Shown: positions 23,459 through 35,260, counted from the first letter of the stretch. The stretch is DNA of 64,000 nt from Gnetum montanum (GCA_015680685.1 MNCI01017476.1:1080003-1144002), one strand, 5' to 3'. Notes: generated by a model not told the origin, from the letters alone. Numbers and translations are program-made.

Positions 23459-23775
23459 TTTCATAAGCCAAATGACAAAGGAAAGAAGTCAATGGATGAG
23501 CCACCACCATCATGAATATGAAGTGGCTACATCAAATTCTATTTTTTCTTTTTTTTTTTGTTTTATCTCATCTTTTTCTATTTTTATCATGTTTCAATCA
23601 AGCACTACATGATAATTTTGTAACACCACTCAAATAAAGATGCAACATTCATAGTTTACATTAGTCATGTATATATTTCATGATGTCAAGTCCATGTAAC
23701 CCCACAAGTTTGTAATGAACTCTACCCTCCTTTTGTTTGAACTCAAGGATAAGTTTTCAATTAGTTGTGAGGATA
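23459..23775 (+). other. 3' untranslated stretch and purine tract of element B
   Basis: Begins with a T-rich run (23545-23580). It ends with ttagttgtgaggata directly before the LTR start, the counterpart of the GGGGGTA tract in elements A and E. Confidence 0.6.
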
Positions 23776-24626
23776 TGATGAAATATCTTTTATCAAGAAC
23801 AATGATATCATAGCCTAATATACAATGTCACAGATATGATATCATGGGAAATGATCATGTCTATAAATACAAATCCAACATCACATCAAAAAAAAATTTT
23901 GGCTAACACATAGCAAAATTTTTGTAGTTTGTTACCATAAAGTTAGAATTAGTTGTGAATGCTTGCAGTCTGGTGAATTATAGTTATACAACATCTTTAT
24001 GCAAGTGGATTATTCCTAAACACAATTCATAAATCATAATAATGATTAAGATTGTTCTTCACCATTGTAGCATCTCAGAGAGAATAGATTTACTTTTTCA
24101 TGTTGTTTACTTTTACTATGTCATTTACATTTCCTAAGTCATTCAATATTCTAATGTTTATTAGTAAAGGCAGAATGAGTATGACTAATTTCAAGCATAA
24201 ACTATAATCATTTGGTAAAATAGTAGTGACTTTGCTTGATTCACTTAATAGTAAAGTTACTTGGTAATCCAAATAACAATTACATCAGCTTAGGACATGT
24301 ACAGAAAACCAAGAATGGATACTTATCATCACTAGGCTAGAATAGTCTTACATTTTTATTGTACTTAGAGATAGAATTTCTAATCATTTCTACTATGTTT
24401 ACCTTTAGTATACTTAGAGCTATATAACATGATTTTATCATATGCCTCACTAAGAGTTAAACCATATGTTTTGCACCTTGCTAGCTCTAAGTAAAAAGAC
24501 AACAATCACGAACTTCTTATCAACTCATTAGTATACTTACATTTTCCATCCACAAATTATAATCTCGTCACACGTGAGCACTTGTGACTTGTATGGTTGA
24601 GTGTTGGAATCCTCTACCACTCATCA
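23776..24626 (+). repeat. 3' LTR of element B (family I, plus orientation)
   Basis: 851 bp, TGATGAAATATC.../...CTACCACTCATCA. Its final 60 bases (gcacttgtgacttgtatggttgagtg...) match, in reverse complement, the first bases of the LTRs at 2976, 9648, 18002 and 38595. TATA word CTATAAATA at 23861-23869, preceded by ATGATATCAT. The LTR ends directly against copia element C; attgc (24627-24631) would be the right copy of B's target-site duplication. Confidence 0.85.
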
Positions 24627-25331
24627 ATTGCTGTTTTCCTAGTCCTTTAAGTAGTAATGCTTTAGTAGGTGTAGGTGTAGAGAACTTTCTTCAAAATTCT
24701 CCAATTATCAACTATCCTACAACTTCATCAAATTTTAAAGAGGCACTTGTACTGATAAGATTTTGAACAATAGTTTTCCATGAATCAGGAAGTGATTGTA
24801 ACAAGGCAATACATTAATCTTCTTCATCCATCTTACTACCAATTGATTGTAATTGTCTCACAATAGTATTGAAAATAGTAAGATGATATGTAATAGTATT
24901 ATTTTGAAACATCTTTAATAATTATTATTACCTTTTAATATGTACTTTATTTGAATAAGGACTAGATTAATATATCTTACCCATAACATCCCATAATCCC
25001 TTTGCAATCTCTTCATCTTGTAAATTTATAAGCAAAAGATTAGAAATACCTTTACCAATTGTTCTCAAAGCCACACAATCTAATTGATTCTAATCTTCAA
25101 CTTTCATGCTCTTTAATTTAATTCTAATGATGCATACATCTTGTTTCTTTTCAACTAACAAATCTTCCATCCTAAGCTTCCAAATATTGTAGTTGTTGCT
25201 ATTGAACTGTTCTATTTCAACAATGTACTTAGGACCGCTCATCATCTTAATGCACTTATGAGCTTCCAAAGATTATAGTTTTTGTCATTGAACTATTCTA
25301 TTTCCTCAATGTACTTAGCACCATTTTCCAT
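24627..25331 (-). pseudogene. gag of Ty1/copia element C, cut by element B
   Basis: Minus-strand reading from ATG at 25331 (MENGAKYIEEIEQFN) shows the copia gag beginning with FN..NYN.WK-type sequence (EIEQFNSNNYNIWKLRMED), then QDEEIAKGLWDVMGKIY, IFNTIVRQLQSIGSKMDEED, IALLQSLPDSWKTIV, and TPTKALLLKG near 24660, all familiar from copia gag proteins (DUF4219/UBN2 type). The frame ends abruptly at the LTR of element B. The rest of C (zinc knuckle, protease, integrase, RT) is not seen in the window. Several stops. Confidence 0.75.
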
Positions 25332-25345
25332 CTTAATTCATTTAA
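25177..25345 (-). repeat. Tandem duplication at the start of the copia C gag
   Basis: About 84 bp repeated head to tail (25263-25345 and 25177-25262). Both copies encode the N-terminal phrase (KYIVEIEQFNSNNYNIWKL and KYIEEIEQFNDKNYNLWKL) and both begin near an ATG. Either could be the original start. Confidence 0.65.
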
Positions 25346-25378
25346 AGAGATAAGAGCTTTCAGAATCAAATAAACCGT

Positions 25379-25390
25379 GCTTTGATAACA
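25379..25390 (-). promoter_or_regulatory. Primer binding site of copia element C (tRNA-iMet type)
   Basis: The minus strand reads TGTTATCAAAGC, 10 of 12 bases as the standard TGGTATCAGAGC. It lies 3 bases inside the LTR. Confidence 0.75.
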
Positions 25391-25393
25391 ATT

Positions 25394-25910
25394 TGTTAAT
25401 TTATGCCTCAATTAAGCAGGATAATCAAGAAACAAGAAGTAGCAGACATAGAAATTCAATTATGGAGTTGGAAGAAATACATTGAGAACACAAAAAATTA
25501 TCCTAGGAAAGCATACCAAGACCTCGAGAAATGGCTTTAACTACTAGCAAGCCTTAGAAATCCAAGTCTTTTTACTTTGAGACTTACAACAAGCTTAGAT
25601 CAAGTTTCATAAGAGAAAAAGACTACAACCTGAATTATGCCTCACACACCCTTTGATTTGGTGAAGATGTGATGATAAGACACCCAAGCATCTACTTATA
25701 TAATGGTCATAATAGTATGATTTAGGTAAAATCAAATTATGGGGTTATAATCCATAATTAATCATGGCCAAATTGGGTATGAGCAGTCACATATTATTTT
25801 GATATATAACATACCTTATCCTTTGTTATTTACAGTGAACATGCCAAGAATAATTTCCCAACCTGACAGCCATTACAATATGAAGGTATTTTAAACTTAA
25901 AAAATTAACA
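25394..25910 (-). repeat. 5' LTR of copia element C
   Basis: 517 bp with perfect 9-bp inverted ends TGTTAATTT/AAATTAACA, beside the primer site. Size and ends fit a Ty1/copia LTR. Confidence 0.75.
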
Positions 25911-26153
25911 TACCTCACAATGATGACTCAAACACCAGATTTTTTAAAGTGTGGTTAGTTTTAATTTTTTTAACATGCTTATGTGCCTAATGATTTAATT
26001 CAAAACCTTTCAACTAGAAAAGTTTGTCACCATGGTGCAATCTTATGATGTCAAAAAGTCCATGAGATCATCTAACCTTGTTTAAGCTACATGATGTACA
26101 TGATTACAAAGTTAAATTAACCTATCCCAACCTTAATGGTTGAAGATTAATAG
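25911..26153. other. Flank without recognised features
   Basis: Nothing found beyond AT-rich non-coding sequence. This is the upstream flank of copia element C. Confidence 0.4.
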
Positions 26154-27102
26154 TATTGAAATGATTGAAAAATAAAATAAAATAAAATATTAATTCTAAA
26201 ATTATAAGCAGCCACGGGAGCAATCATTCTCTTTGGTGCTTGTAATTTAAGTAGCTAGATTATGAAGGTTCAATTGCAGTAAGTAAAACACACGGTTTTC
26301 ACTTAATAAGGAAATGGATTTCTGCAGAAAACCAGTCTCCCAGCTCTCAAATTAAAATATTAAACCTGTAACCTTGGATTCCACATGTCACCAGTATTTA
26401 CCGATGGGTAGTAGACTATCACCTTGGTGAGGTCCAAACGCAACCAAAATCCATACTCACAATTTTGGAAATATAAAACAACAGAATACAGTTTCTATGA
26501 AGCATAATAGTTACCGGCATTGCCATATAAATACCATGAGTGGTCCAGGGAATTGACTACGTTCTGAAGCGCCAAATCACGTCTGGAGTTGTAGTTGAAT
26601 TTCTAAAGCACGTTGGTGTAACTCTCTTTCATAAATGAACAAACATCTGTAACGTTAAGTTGCAAGCCTCGCTGTAACGTTAAGCTCTGCATTTAATATC
26701 GCTGTGTTTCTCTGCGCTCTCATCCAAGCATGCTTCTGAAGCTTCTGCAATTTAAGTTCTGAAATCTTCCGTCTCTATCTCTGTTGCCGCAGAAAAGCAG
26801 CACGGCTAAGGGAAACGACTTTGTCCTTGAAGAATACGACGTAAAAGATGAGTTATAAATGGGAAGCAGATGCATGCCTTGACCTTTTCTAGACAAAGGA
26901 AATTCAGGCTGGGATGAATCCAAAACGATATTGCAGATAGATGATGATGATAACCAAAACGACAATCAATTCCAAAACAAAGAAGTCAGAACTGCGGAGC
27001 ATTGATGGCGTCCAAAACGATTCTACGCTGTATGTGCTTCAGCTCCTCGGATTGAGCGTCTGCAACGTCACCAGCGATAACGGCGGCTTCACTTACAGTA
27101 GC
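26154..27102 (+). repeat. Tandem duplication of gene-like sequence, copy 1
   Basis: Begins tattgaaatgattgaaaaata, and the same words restart at 27103 (copy 2). It is less AT-rich than its surroundings. Copy 1 has 240 bp (about 26449-26690, with a TATA-like catataaata near 26525) that copy 2 lacks. Gene-like traces: on the plus strand an acidic Asp/Asn stretch (IDDDDNQNDNQFQ near 26936-26975) and, at 27004, ATGGCGTCCAAAACG beginning a Ser/Ala-rich transit-peptide-like reading with an in-frame TGA shared by both copies; on the minus strand over the same bases a 35-codon open reading ending INAPQF. I cannot tell which, if either, was coding. Confidence 0.6.
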
Positions 27103-27980
27103 TATTGAAATGATTGAAAAATAAAATTAAATAAAATGTTAATTCTCAAATTATAAGCAGCCACGGAAGCAATCATTCTCTTTGGTGCGTGCTTGTAATT
27201 TAAGTAGCTATATTATGAAGGTTCAATTTCAGTAAGTAAAACACACGGTTTCCACTTAATAAGGAAATGGATTTCTGCAGAAAATCAGTCTCCGAGCTCT
27301 CAAATTAAAATATTAAACCTATGACCTTGGATTCCACACGTCACCAGTATTTACGTATGGGTAGTAGACTATCACCTTGGTGAGGTCCAAACGCAACCAA
27401 GCATTTAATATCGCTGTCTTTCTCTGCGTTCGCTCTCATCCAACGTTAACCTCAACCTCTGCATTTAATATCGCTGTCTTTCTCTGCGTTCGCTCTCATC
27501 CAACGTTAACCTCTACATTTAATATCGCTGTCTTTCTCTGCGTTCGCTCTCATCCAAGCATGGTTCACATTTGCCTCTTTGAGCGAGCCACATGCTTCTG
27601 AGCTTCTGCAATTTAAGTTCTGAAATCTTCCGTCTCTATCTCTGTTGGGGCAGAAAAAGCAGCATGGCTCCTCCTCGCAACTTTACTGAAAAGGGATACA
27701 ACTTTGCCCTTAAGAATACGACGTAAAGGTGGGTTATAAATGTGAAGCAGATGCACGCCTTGACCTTTTCAGACACAGGAAATTCAGGCTGGGATGAATC
27801 CAAACGATATTGCAGATAGATGATGATGATAACCAAAACGACAATCAATTCCAAGACAAAGAAGTCAGAACTGCGGAGCATTGATGGCGTCCAAAACGGT
27901 TCTACTACGCTGTATGTGCTTCAGCTCCTCGGATTGAGAGTCTGCAACGTCACCAGCGATAACGGCGGCCTCACTTAGCT
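27103..27980 (+). repeat. Tandem duplication of gene-like sequence, copy 2
   Basis: Follows copy 1 head to tail with clear overall similarity. It lacks the 240-bp promoter-like part but has three units of a 55-58 bp repeat where copy 1 has one. Relative to copy 1 there is a 3-base insertion in the segment starting ATGGCGTCC (27883), leaving the reading frame unchanged on either strand. Confidence 0.6.
27402..27560 (+). repeat. Minisatellite, three units of 55-58 bp
   Basis: Unit gcatttaatatcgctgtctt + tctctgcgttcgctctcatcc + aacgttaacctc. Read in one frame it gives FNIAVFLCVRSHP three times. Copy 1 of the larger duplication has a single unit at about 26686-26730. Confidence 0.85.
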
Positions 27981-28149
27981 AGCCATGACGTACTGCTACA
28001 GGTTTTGGATATAAACATTTAGTCCAGCTTTGAGTGTGGTTGACATATTCACAGGCAGCTTCATTGCTTGTGCAGCCGCTTTTGTTACCCAGAGCAGGGT
28101 GTGAATTAGACTGGCAGTATTACTCATCAGTATTATTATTATTATTCTT

Positions 28150-30124
28150 GTTATGATGGATTTTCTATAAAAAAAAATTGACGTGCATGGTATGTTTTTT
28201 TTTAGTAAAAATGTCGGAAAAAAACCTATAATTCTATAATTCATATAAATTTGAGTTAAACAGAGAATTGCAGAAAGACCAGTAAAAAAAATCCAAATAA
28301 ACTTAATGCAGAAAAGAGTAAACTGACACCCAGCTTTTTAAGGTAGTTCAACTGCTAGATTGGCTGAACCCCAAATAAACTTAATGCAGAAAAGAGTAAA
28401 CTGACACAGAGCTTTTTAAGGTGGCTTGGCTGCTAAATTGGCTGGCCTACATCTAGCATAAAATTTTTCCTACATCCTAAGAGGTAGAGTAATCTATTAA
28501 TCAAAGAAAATTACAGGGCTTCTTTTACAAGCCTATACTAAGCACAACGGCTACCCTCGAATGTCATAAAAATTTGTTTCCACACAAAGACTCAAGGGTT
28601 ATGGAACTTTTTGAGAGAAGAAAATAAAGCTTTTACAGAAGAAACACAAAGAGATATTAAGAGAAGAAACTCTAGTTTAAGCACAAGGCCAAAAACCATA
28701 ATACCAAAGCTAAGCTAGAGAACTTCAATTTATAGCCAATATTATTTTTAATCATTTTTAAAGTGGTTCTTCATCCCATTGCTAATAACTCAAGAAGCAT
28801 GATAGGTGGCAAGTTGTAACCATTAACAATCCATTGGGGAGAGTAGCTAAAGAAGCAAAGCTATATCCTTTATATCTTAGCTTTCATTACTATATTTGGT
28901 ATGAGGTTGAGATGAGTATTAAAAGCTTAGCAAAGAAGAAAGAGACCTGTAATTTCATTTTTGGTGCTAACAGTTCCTTCACTTCCTGTGGAAATAACAA
29001 TATATGCTTATATTGAAGATAATAGTTCTTTAAGCTTCAACTAGCAACTCTTCTCTTTTCATTAATAAAGTTTAGCTTGCTTTCTTAGTAGTCTAGACTC
29101 TAGCTTTTTCGTATAATAGCCCTTTTCCATATAACCTTATAATGCCCCATTTATTTCTACTAATGTGTTATCGTTTTTTAGTGTAGTTTGTATAAAATCA
29201 AATTCTAGTTCTAGATTGGTTCCAGCTTTAAGAGAGCTATTAAATCCAACTTATATTCTTCACTATGAACTTTCCTTCTACTTAGGCTCACATGGTAGCG
29301 AGAAGATATGAAGACTTTTTATACATATGGTTTTATGCTTTTTAAAAAAGAAAAAAAAAAGGTTTTCTTGTGTGTATGATACAAGAGTTAAGATGGCACA
29401 GCTATTTTGAAAGAGCTTTGTAGAACCAATAATTGGTTCTGCAAGCTAATGTGCCAAGAAGCTCAATAAGACCCAAAATTAGTTCTAAAGCTTTTCTGAA
29501 AAGAGACAAGCTTTTCATTGGAGCTTGCATATATAGAAATAAAAGCTGACATGGTAGAGCTATTTTTACCAAGCTTTTATAGAACCAAGGATTGGTTTTA
29601 GAGTGGATTTTAAATAAGAGCTTATTTCTAAAACTGATGTGGTAGAGCTAATTGAATAAGCCCTTCATAAAACCAAATATGGCTCGACAAGCTAGTTTTG
29701 TTTAAAGCACTTTCTTTTTGGGTTAACGTGGACGAGCTATTTCTCACTTCTTTGTAGAATCAAAATATGGTTCTACGAGTTGGTTTTACTTACTAAGCTA
29801 GATTAAAAATTCTTTTACACACATGTTCTAAAAACTATTTAAGCTCAATCCCACTAAGTTCTGTCAAAGGAAAAGAAAAGCTAATCTAGTAGAAACAATT
29901 TGAGCTATCTTTGTAGAGCTAATAATGAAGAGCTACACTGAAAAAAACTGTTCGAGCGAACATGATGTTGAGCTGAAGGATTCATTTGGACAAGTAGAAG
30001 CAAAAATGGTTCTGCAAACTAGTTCGATGTGCTGATGTGGCAAACAAACACTTCCCTTTGAAAGATAAGAAAAAAGCTCAAACTTGCAAAGCCAAACTTG
30101 CAACCAAGTTCAAAACACACAACA
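28150..30124 (-). repeat. Long LTR of copia element D (copy 1)
   Basis: About 2 kb. The right edge is well placed: on the minus strand TCAAAAAGGGGGATAG (purine tract, 30125-30140) is followed by TGTTGTGTGTTTTGAAC, the usual start of a long copia LTR. The left edge is uncertain; TGTTATGATGG at 28149-28159 is a candidate, and similarity to copy 2 is visible only from about 28190, because copy 2 is cut there by a gap. Contains a 78-bp tandem duplication (28293-28370, 28371-28448). Length and sequence type resemble SIRE/Maximus copia LTRs (inference). Confidence 0.6.
28293..28448. repeat. 78-bp tandem duplication inside the copia D LTR
   Basis: Two units starting ccaaataaacttaatgcaga, each including agctttttaaggt and a ttggctg tail. 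Also present in copy 2 (from about 31459), so it predates separation of the two copies. Confidence 0.75.
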
Positions 30125-31342
30125 CTATCCCCCTTTTTGAGATTGGGTAAGCTCACAAAGTAAGCTTAAACAAGAGAAAGATCATGCACAACCAAACACA
30201 TAGAAATAGCCTAAAAATTAGTTTCAAGCTCAAAATCACCATGCATATCAACTCAACTCATACATATAAATTATAATCAGAGAACTTAGCAAGCTTTCAA
30301 CAACAAGCGTCAAGTTAAAGATGAGCAAATAATTATCATAACATAGCTCATACTAATCAAGCTTATAACACAATCAATCAATTAAACACCACATCTAGCT
30401 AATTATACACACATAATTCATAATAAGTTAAGTAATTAGGAGAACATTATAACTCAAAACAACTAAAATAGATGAAAATAACTTACCCAAGCATAAAGTA
30501 AGCTAAGAAATGTTGTACACTCATATATTAAGAATGTAGAGAAATCATCTTAACTATTTTTTGAAAAAACAACAAATATACAATCGCATCAAGTTTCTAA
30601 TAAAAATAGCATAATAGCACATTCACAATCACATCTTACATCAATTCTTTCCTTTTTTTGTCAAATAAACGCAAAAATAAGCTCCCCCTATCATTAAAAA
30701 AATTAAGCTCAAAACACAAAATAAACATAGGTGATACAAACAAACAAGAGATATGCACAAAAGCTTAACTTAAAAAACATGTTGATCCTCTTAATCAGTG
30801 AACTGTCAAGCTCAAGATAGAGATCTAACAATGAGAGAACAACTAAACATAGGGGGAAAAGAAATATAAAAGGCACAAAGTAAATGAGAGATCCAAGTAG
30901 CAACTCAAAAAGCATTATATCTATGGATATTCAGAAGAGCTTTTGGATAAATCAAATGGATTTTAGAGAACTTGGAGAAGAATTGAGAAGAACAGAGGCA
31001 AAGAAGGATCAAAGACAAATTATGAACATTCAATCAAGAATAAAGTATCAAAGAAACAAAGAAGAGTGGAAGTTCCAAGAGAAATTCAGTAAGAAGGTGA
31101 AAAGGATTATAATGCAAAAATAGCAAAAATGCCTAGAGCATGAGAGACAGAGATCTTTATCATCCGAACACCTAAAGAAAGGAGAGTCTATATAGAGAAA
31201 GATATCAAGACTCTATACTTTACCCATGACCTCTTGGGGATGCTACATCCCACAAGCTTAGACCCAAAAATAAGGTCATCATCTAATCATGATCCCTATG
31301 AGGGAATGCATGAATCTATAGGATATGGCTTTGAGGACTCAA
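30125..31342 (-). other. 3' internal sequence of copia D, next to the LTR
   Basis: Purine tract at 30125-30140 on the minus strand, then AT-rich sequence without recognised coding domains. 30941-31342 is repeated without visible difference at 34126-34527; see findings. A 79-codon open frame on the plus strand (30884-31123, Lys/Arg/Gln-rich) has no recognised relative. Confidence 0.5.
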
Positions 31343-31343
31343 N

Positions 31344-33343
31344 TTTTTTAAGTGTGGTATGTTTTTTTTTTAGTAAAAATGTCCGGAAAAAATCTATAAC
31401 TCTATCATTCATATAAATTTGAGTTAAACAGAGAATTGCAGAAAGACCAGTGAAAAAATCCAAATAAACTTAATGCAAAAAAGAGTAAACTGACACCTAG
31501 CTTTTTAATGTGGTTCAACTGCTAGATTGGCTGAACCCCAAATAAACTTAATGCAGAAAAAAGTAAACTCACACAGAGCTTTTTAAGGTGGTTTGGCTGG
31601 CCTACATCTAGCAAAAAACTTTTCCTAGATCCTAAGAGGTAGAGTAATCTATTAATCAAAGAAAATTACAGGGCTTCTTGTACAAGCCTATACTAAGCAC
31701 AATTGCTAGGCTCCATGTCATAAAAATTTGTTTCCACAAGACAAAGGAAAGAAAATACCCTGCTTTGTCTTAACATAGAGACTCAAGGGTTATCGAACTT
31801 TTTGAGAAAAGAAAATAAAGCTTTTACAAAGAAGAAACAGAAAGAGAGATTGAGAAAAGAAATTCTAGATTAAGCACAAGGCCAAAAACCAGAATACCAA
31901 AGCTGAGTTAGAGAGCTTCAATTTATAGCCAATATTATTTTTTGTCATTTTTAGAGTCACTCTTCAACCCATTGCTAATATGCTCGAGAAGGAGGTGGCA
32001 AGTTGTAACCATTAACAATTCATTGGGAAGAGTAGCTAAAGAAGCAAAAGCTATATCCATTACACCTTACCTGTCATTACTATATTTGGTATAAGGTTGA
32101 GATGAGTATTAAAAACTTAGTACAGAAGAAAGAGATCTATCATTTCATTTTTGGTGATAACGGTTCTTGTGGAAATAACAAAATCTACTTATATTGAAAA
32201 TAATGGTTCTTTAAGCTTCAACTAAAAACTCTCCTCTTTTTATTAATAAAGTTTAGCTTGCTTTCTTAGTAGTCTAGACTCTAGCTTTTTGTATAATAGC
32301 CCTTTTCCATATAACCTTGTAATGCCCTTTTTATTTCTACTAATGTGGCATCATATTTCAGTGTAGTTTGTATAGAGTCAAAATCTAGTTCTAGATTAGT
32401 TCTAACTTTAAGAGAGCTATTGAAGCCAACTTATATTCTTCACTATGAACTTTCCTTCTACTTAGGCTCACATGGCAATGAGAAAATATGAAGCTTTTTT
32501 ATTCTTATGGCTTTTCTGCTTTTTTTCAAAAAAAAAAAAATGGTTTTCTTGTATGTGTGATATAGGAGTTAAGATGGCACAACTATTTTGAAAGAGCTTT
32601 GTCGAACCAAAAGCTAGTTCTAAAGATTGGTTCTACAAGCTAATGTGCCAGGGTGCTCAATAGAACCCAAAATTGGTTCTAGCTTTTCTAGAAAGAGATG
32701 AGCTTTTCATCCTAGCTTGCATATATAGAAGAAAAAAAGCTGACATGGTAGAGCTATTTTTTACCAAGCTTTCATAGAACCAAGAATTGGTTTTAGAGCC
32801 AATTTTAAATACAAGCCTTTTCCGAAGCTGATGCGATAGAGATGATTGAATAAGCCCTTCGTAAAATCAAAAATGGCTCCACAAGCTAGTTTTGTTTGGC
32901 AATTTCTTTCTAGGTTGATGTGGAAGAGCTATTTTTCACTTCTTTGTATAATCAAAATATGGTTCTACGAGTTGGTTTTACTCACTAAGCTAGATTAAAA
33001 ATTTCTTTTATGCACATGTTCTAAAAATTATTTAAGCTTAATCCCACTAAATTTTGTTAAAGAAAAAGAAAAGTTGATGTAGTAGAAACAATTTGAGATA
33101 TCTTTGCAGAGCTAATAATGAAGAGCCATGCTGAAAAAAAATGTTCAAGTGCACATGATGTTAAGCAGAAGGATTTATTTGGACAAGCTATGTAGAATAA
33201 AAAATGGTTCTACAAACCAATTTGATGTACTGATGTGGCAAACTAACACTTCCCTTTGAAAGATAAGACGAAAGCTCAAATTTGTGCCAAATAAAAGCTC
33301 CACTATAAAGCCAAACCTACAACCAAGTTCAAAACACACAACA
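31344..33343 (-). repeat. Long LTR of copia element D (copy 2)
   Basis: Similar along its length to 28190-30124, differing at scattered bases and small indels. It begins directly after a single N (31343). The right edge is set by the purine tract (minus-strand AAGGGGGATAT, 33344-33355). Confidence 0.7.
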
Positions 33344-33691
33344 ATATCCCCCTTGTTGAGATTAGGTAAACTCACAAAGTAAGCTTAAACGAGAGAAAGA
33401 TCATGCATAGCTAGACACGTAGAAATAGCCTAAAAAGTAGCTTCAAGCTCAAAATCACTATACAACTCAACTCAACTTATACATATAAATTATAATTAGA
33501 GAACTTAGCAAGCTTTCAACAACAAGCATCAAGTTAAGCAAGAGAATCATATAGCCACTTAAAAATGAGCAAACAATTATCATAACATAGCTCATCCTAA
33601 TCAAGTTTTTAACACAACCAATCAATTAAACACCACATTCAATTATTTATACACACACAATTCATAATAAGTCAAGCAATCAGAATAACAT
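33344..33691 (-). other. Internal sequence of copia D (copy 2), cut by a family I LTR
   Basis: Parallels 30125-30455 and stops where the partial LTR at 33692 begins. No coding domain. Confidence 0.5.
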
Positions 33692-34124
33692 TAATGATTC
33701 ATGTTTTCATTTGCTTCGACATCGGAGCCAAGATGCAATGTTGGATATTCAATGTTTTCATTAGTTTTTCATCAGTTTTTGTCATAGTTAGCAAAGCTCT
33801 TGTAGTTTTTTTTCTCCAAAGTTAGAATATTTTTTGAGTGCCCACAACAGGAGTTTAAGTGTGTATGGATCTTTATTCGAACACTGATGTACATAAGCAC
33901 AATAATGTCACAGGAATAAAAATGAACTCTTTTGATAATCCATGAAGCACTAAGAATAGATTAATGTTTCCTTTAATGCACTTTACTTTAATGCATTTAA
34001 ATTAAGCAATTAATTTCCCATTTTTAATGAACACAAGCACAACCACTTTGAGCATACATATAGTGCTTGGTAACCTAGCAATGCTTAATGTTTGGTAGCC
34101 CAGTAGTGCTATATGTGTTCAGGA
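33692..34124 (+). repeat. Partial family I (Athila-like) LTR, plus orientation
   Basis: Starts TGATTCATG and matches the reverse complement of the LTR of element E from its start to about 38935-38945 (gtgtgtatgg..., gcacaataatgtcacaggaataaaaatgaac..., tttggtagcccagtagtg). It is cut at the single N (34125). Whether it was a solo LTR or one end of an element cannot be told. Confidence 0.75.
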
Positions 34125-34125
34125 N

Positions 34126-34527
34126 TTTTGGATAAATCAAATGGATTTTAGAGAACTTGGAGAAGAATTGAGAAGAACAGAGGCAAAGAAGGATCAAAGA
34201 CAAATTATGAACATTCAATCAAGAATAAAGTATCAAAGAAACAAAGAAGAGTGGAAGTTCCAAGAGAAATTCAGTAAGAAGGTGAAAAGGATTATAATGC
34301 AAAAATAGCAAAAATGCCTAGAGCATGAGAGACAGAGATCTTTATCATCCGAACACCTAAAGAAAGGAGAGTCTATATAGAGAAAGATATCAAGACTCTA
34401 TACTTTACCCATGACCTCTTGGGGATGCTACATCCCACAAGCTTAGACCCAAAAATAAGGTCATCATCTAATCATGATCCCTATGAGGGAATGCATGAAT
34501 CTATAGGATATGGCTTTGAGGACTCAA
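34126..34527. repeat. 402-bp exact duplicate of 30941-31342
   Basis: No mismatch by eye over 402 bp, while the flanking repeat copies differ at many sites. One copy ends at a single N (31343) and the other begins after a single N (34125). Probably an assembly duplication. Confidence 0.8.
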
Positions 34528-34534
34528 TAAACTC

Positions 34535-35260
34535 AGCATGAGCTTTTGGTTCTTCTAATGCATCTTGAAAGTTACCTACTTTCCTACAATATAAGCATAT
34601 CTGCTCCTCCTACAATAAAGCTCATTATCTTATAATAAATCCCTAAACTAGTACTTGGATTTTTAGAAGCTTGTGTATGTCTAGGTAAAGTAGTTACACC
34701 CAATGATGTTATTAGATATAGATATCTTTCTTTATTTAAATCCTTTATAAAAAATTTTGCTCTATGTTCTTTGGATGAGATATATGATAATTTTATTGTT
34801 TGCAAGTCTACTTGATTTCTACGAAAATGATATTTAATCTCAATATGTTTAGTTTTATCATGAAAAATGGGATTTTTAGATATAGAAATAATGACATTAT
34901 TATCAAAATGAATAATTAATGGATCAAAGAATACTATATTGAAAAGCTTTAATACTTCCCTCATATAAAGAATCTGTGTGCAGCAGTGTGAGACTACAAC
35001 ATATTCTGCTTCAGCTGATGATAATGCTATAGAGTTTTGCTTTTTGCTCAGCCATGCTATAAGTCTATTACCAAGAAAATGATAGTTTTCATTGGTAAAT
35101 TTCCAATCATCTTTATTTCCTACCTAATTTGCATTTGTAAAAGCTTGTAATTCAAAAGTTCTACTTTTTGGATATCATAGCCCATGACTAGTTGTTTCTT
35201 TTAGATATTGTAAAATTCTTTTAGCTACAATCAAGTGTGATTATTTTGGTTTTGACTAAT
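34535..35260 (-). pseudogene. RNase H of copia element D
   Basis: Minus-strand reading: LSKKQNSIALSSAEAEYV (35060-35000), CCTQILYMREVLKLF, then FDNNVIISISKNPIFHDKTK and HIEIKYHFRRNQVDL (within 34584-34964, the longest open piece), the standard end of copia pol (IAISKNPVFHDKSKHI..KYHF). KLSYISSKEHRAKFFIKDLN corresponds to the LEYV.T..QLADI.TK.L tail. It is downstream of RT in the same direction. Few stops, so this element is less decayed than B. Confidence 0.9.

Noticed and set aside
27377-27601. 74-codon plus-strand frame with a threefold protein repeat
   Set aside because: The repetition is due to a DNA minisatellite with units of differing length (55-58 bp); no sign of coding.
30709-30915. 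68-codon minus-strand hydrophobic frame, considered as env-like in copia D
   Set aside because: Phe/Leu-rich reading is expected from AT-rich sequence, and there is no partner frame in the other copy.
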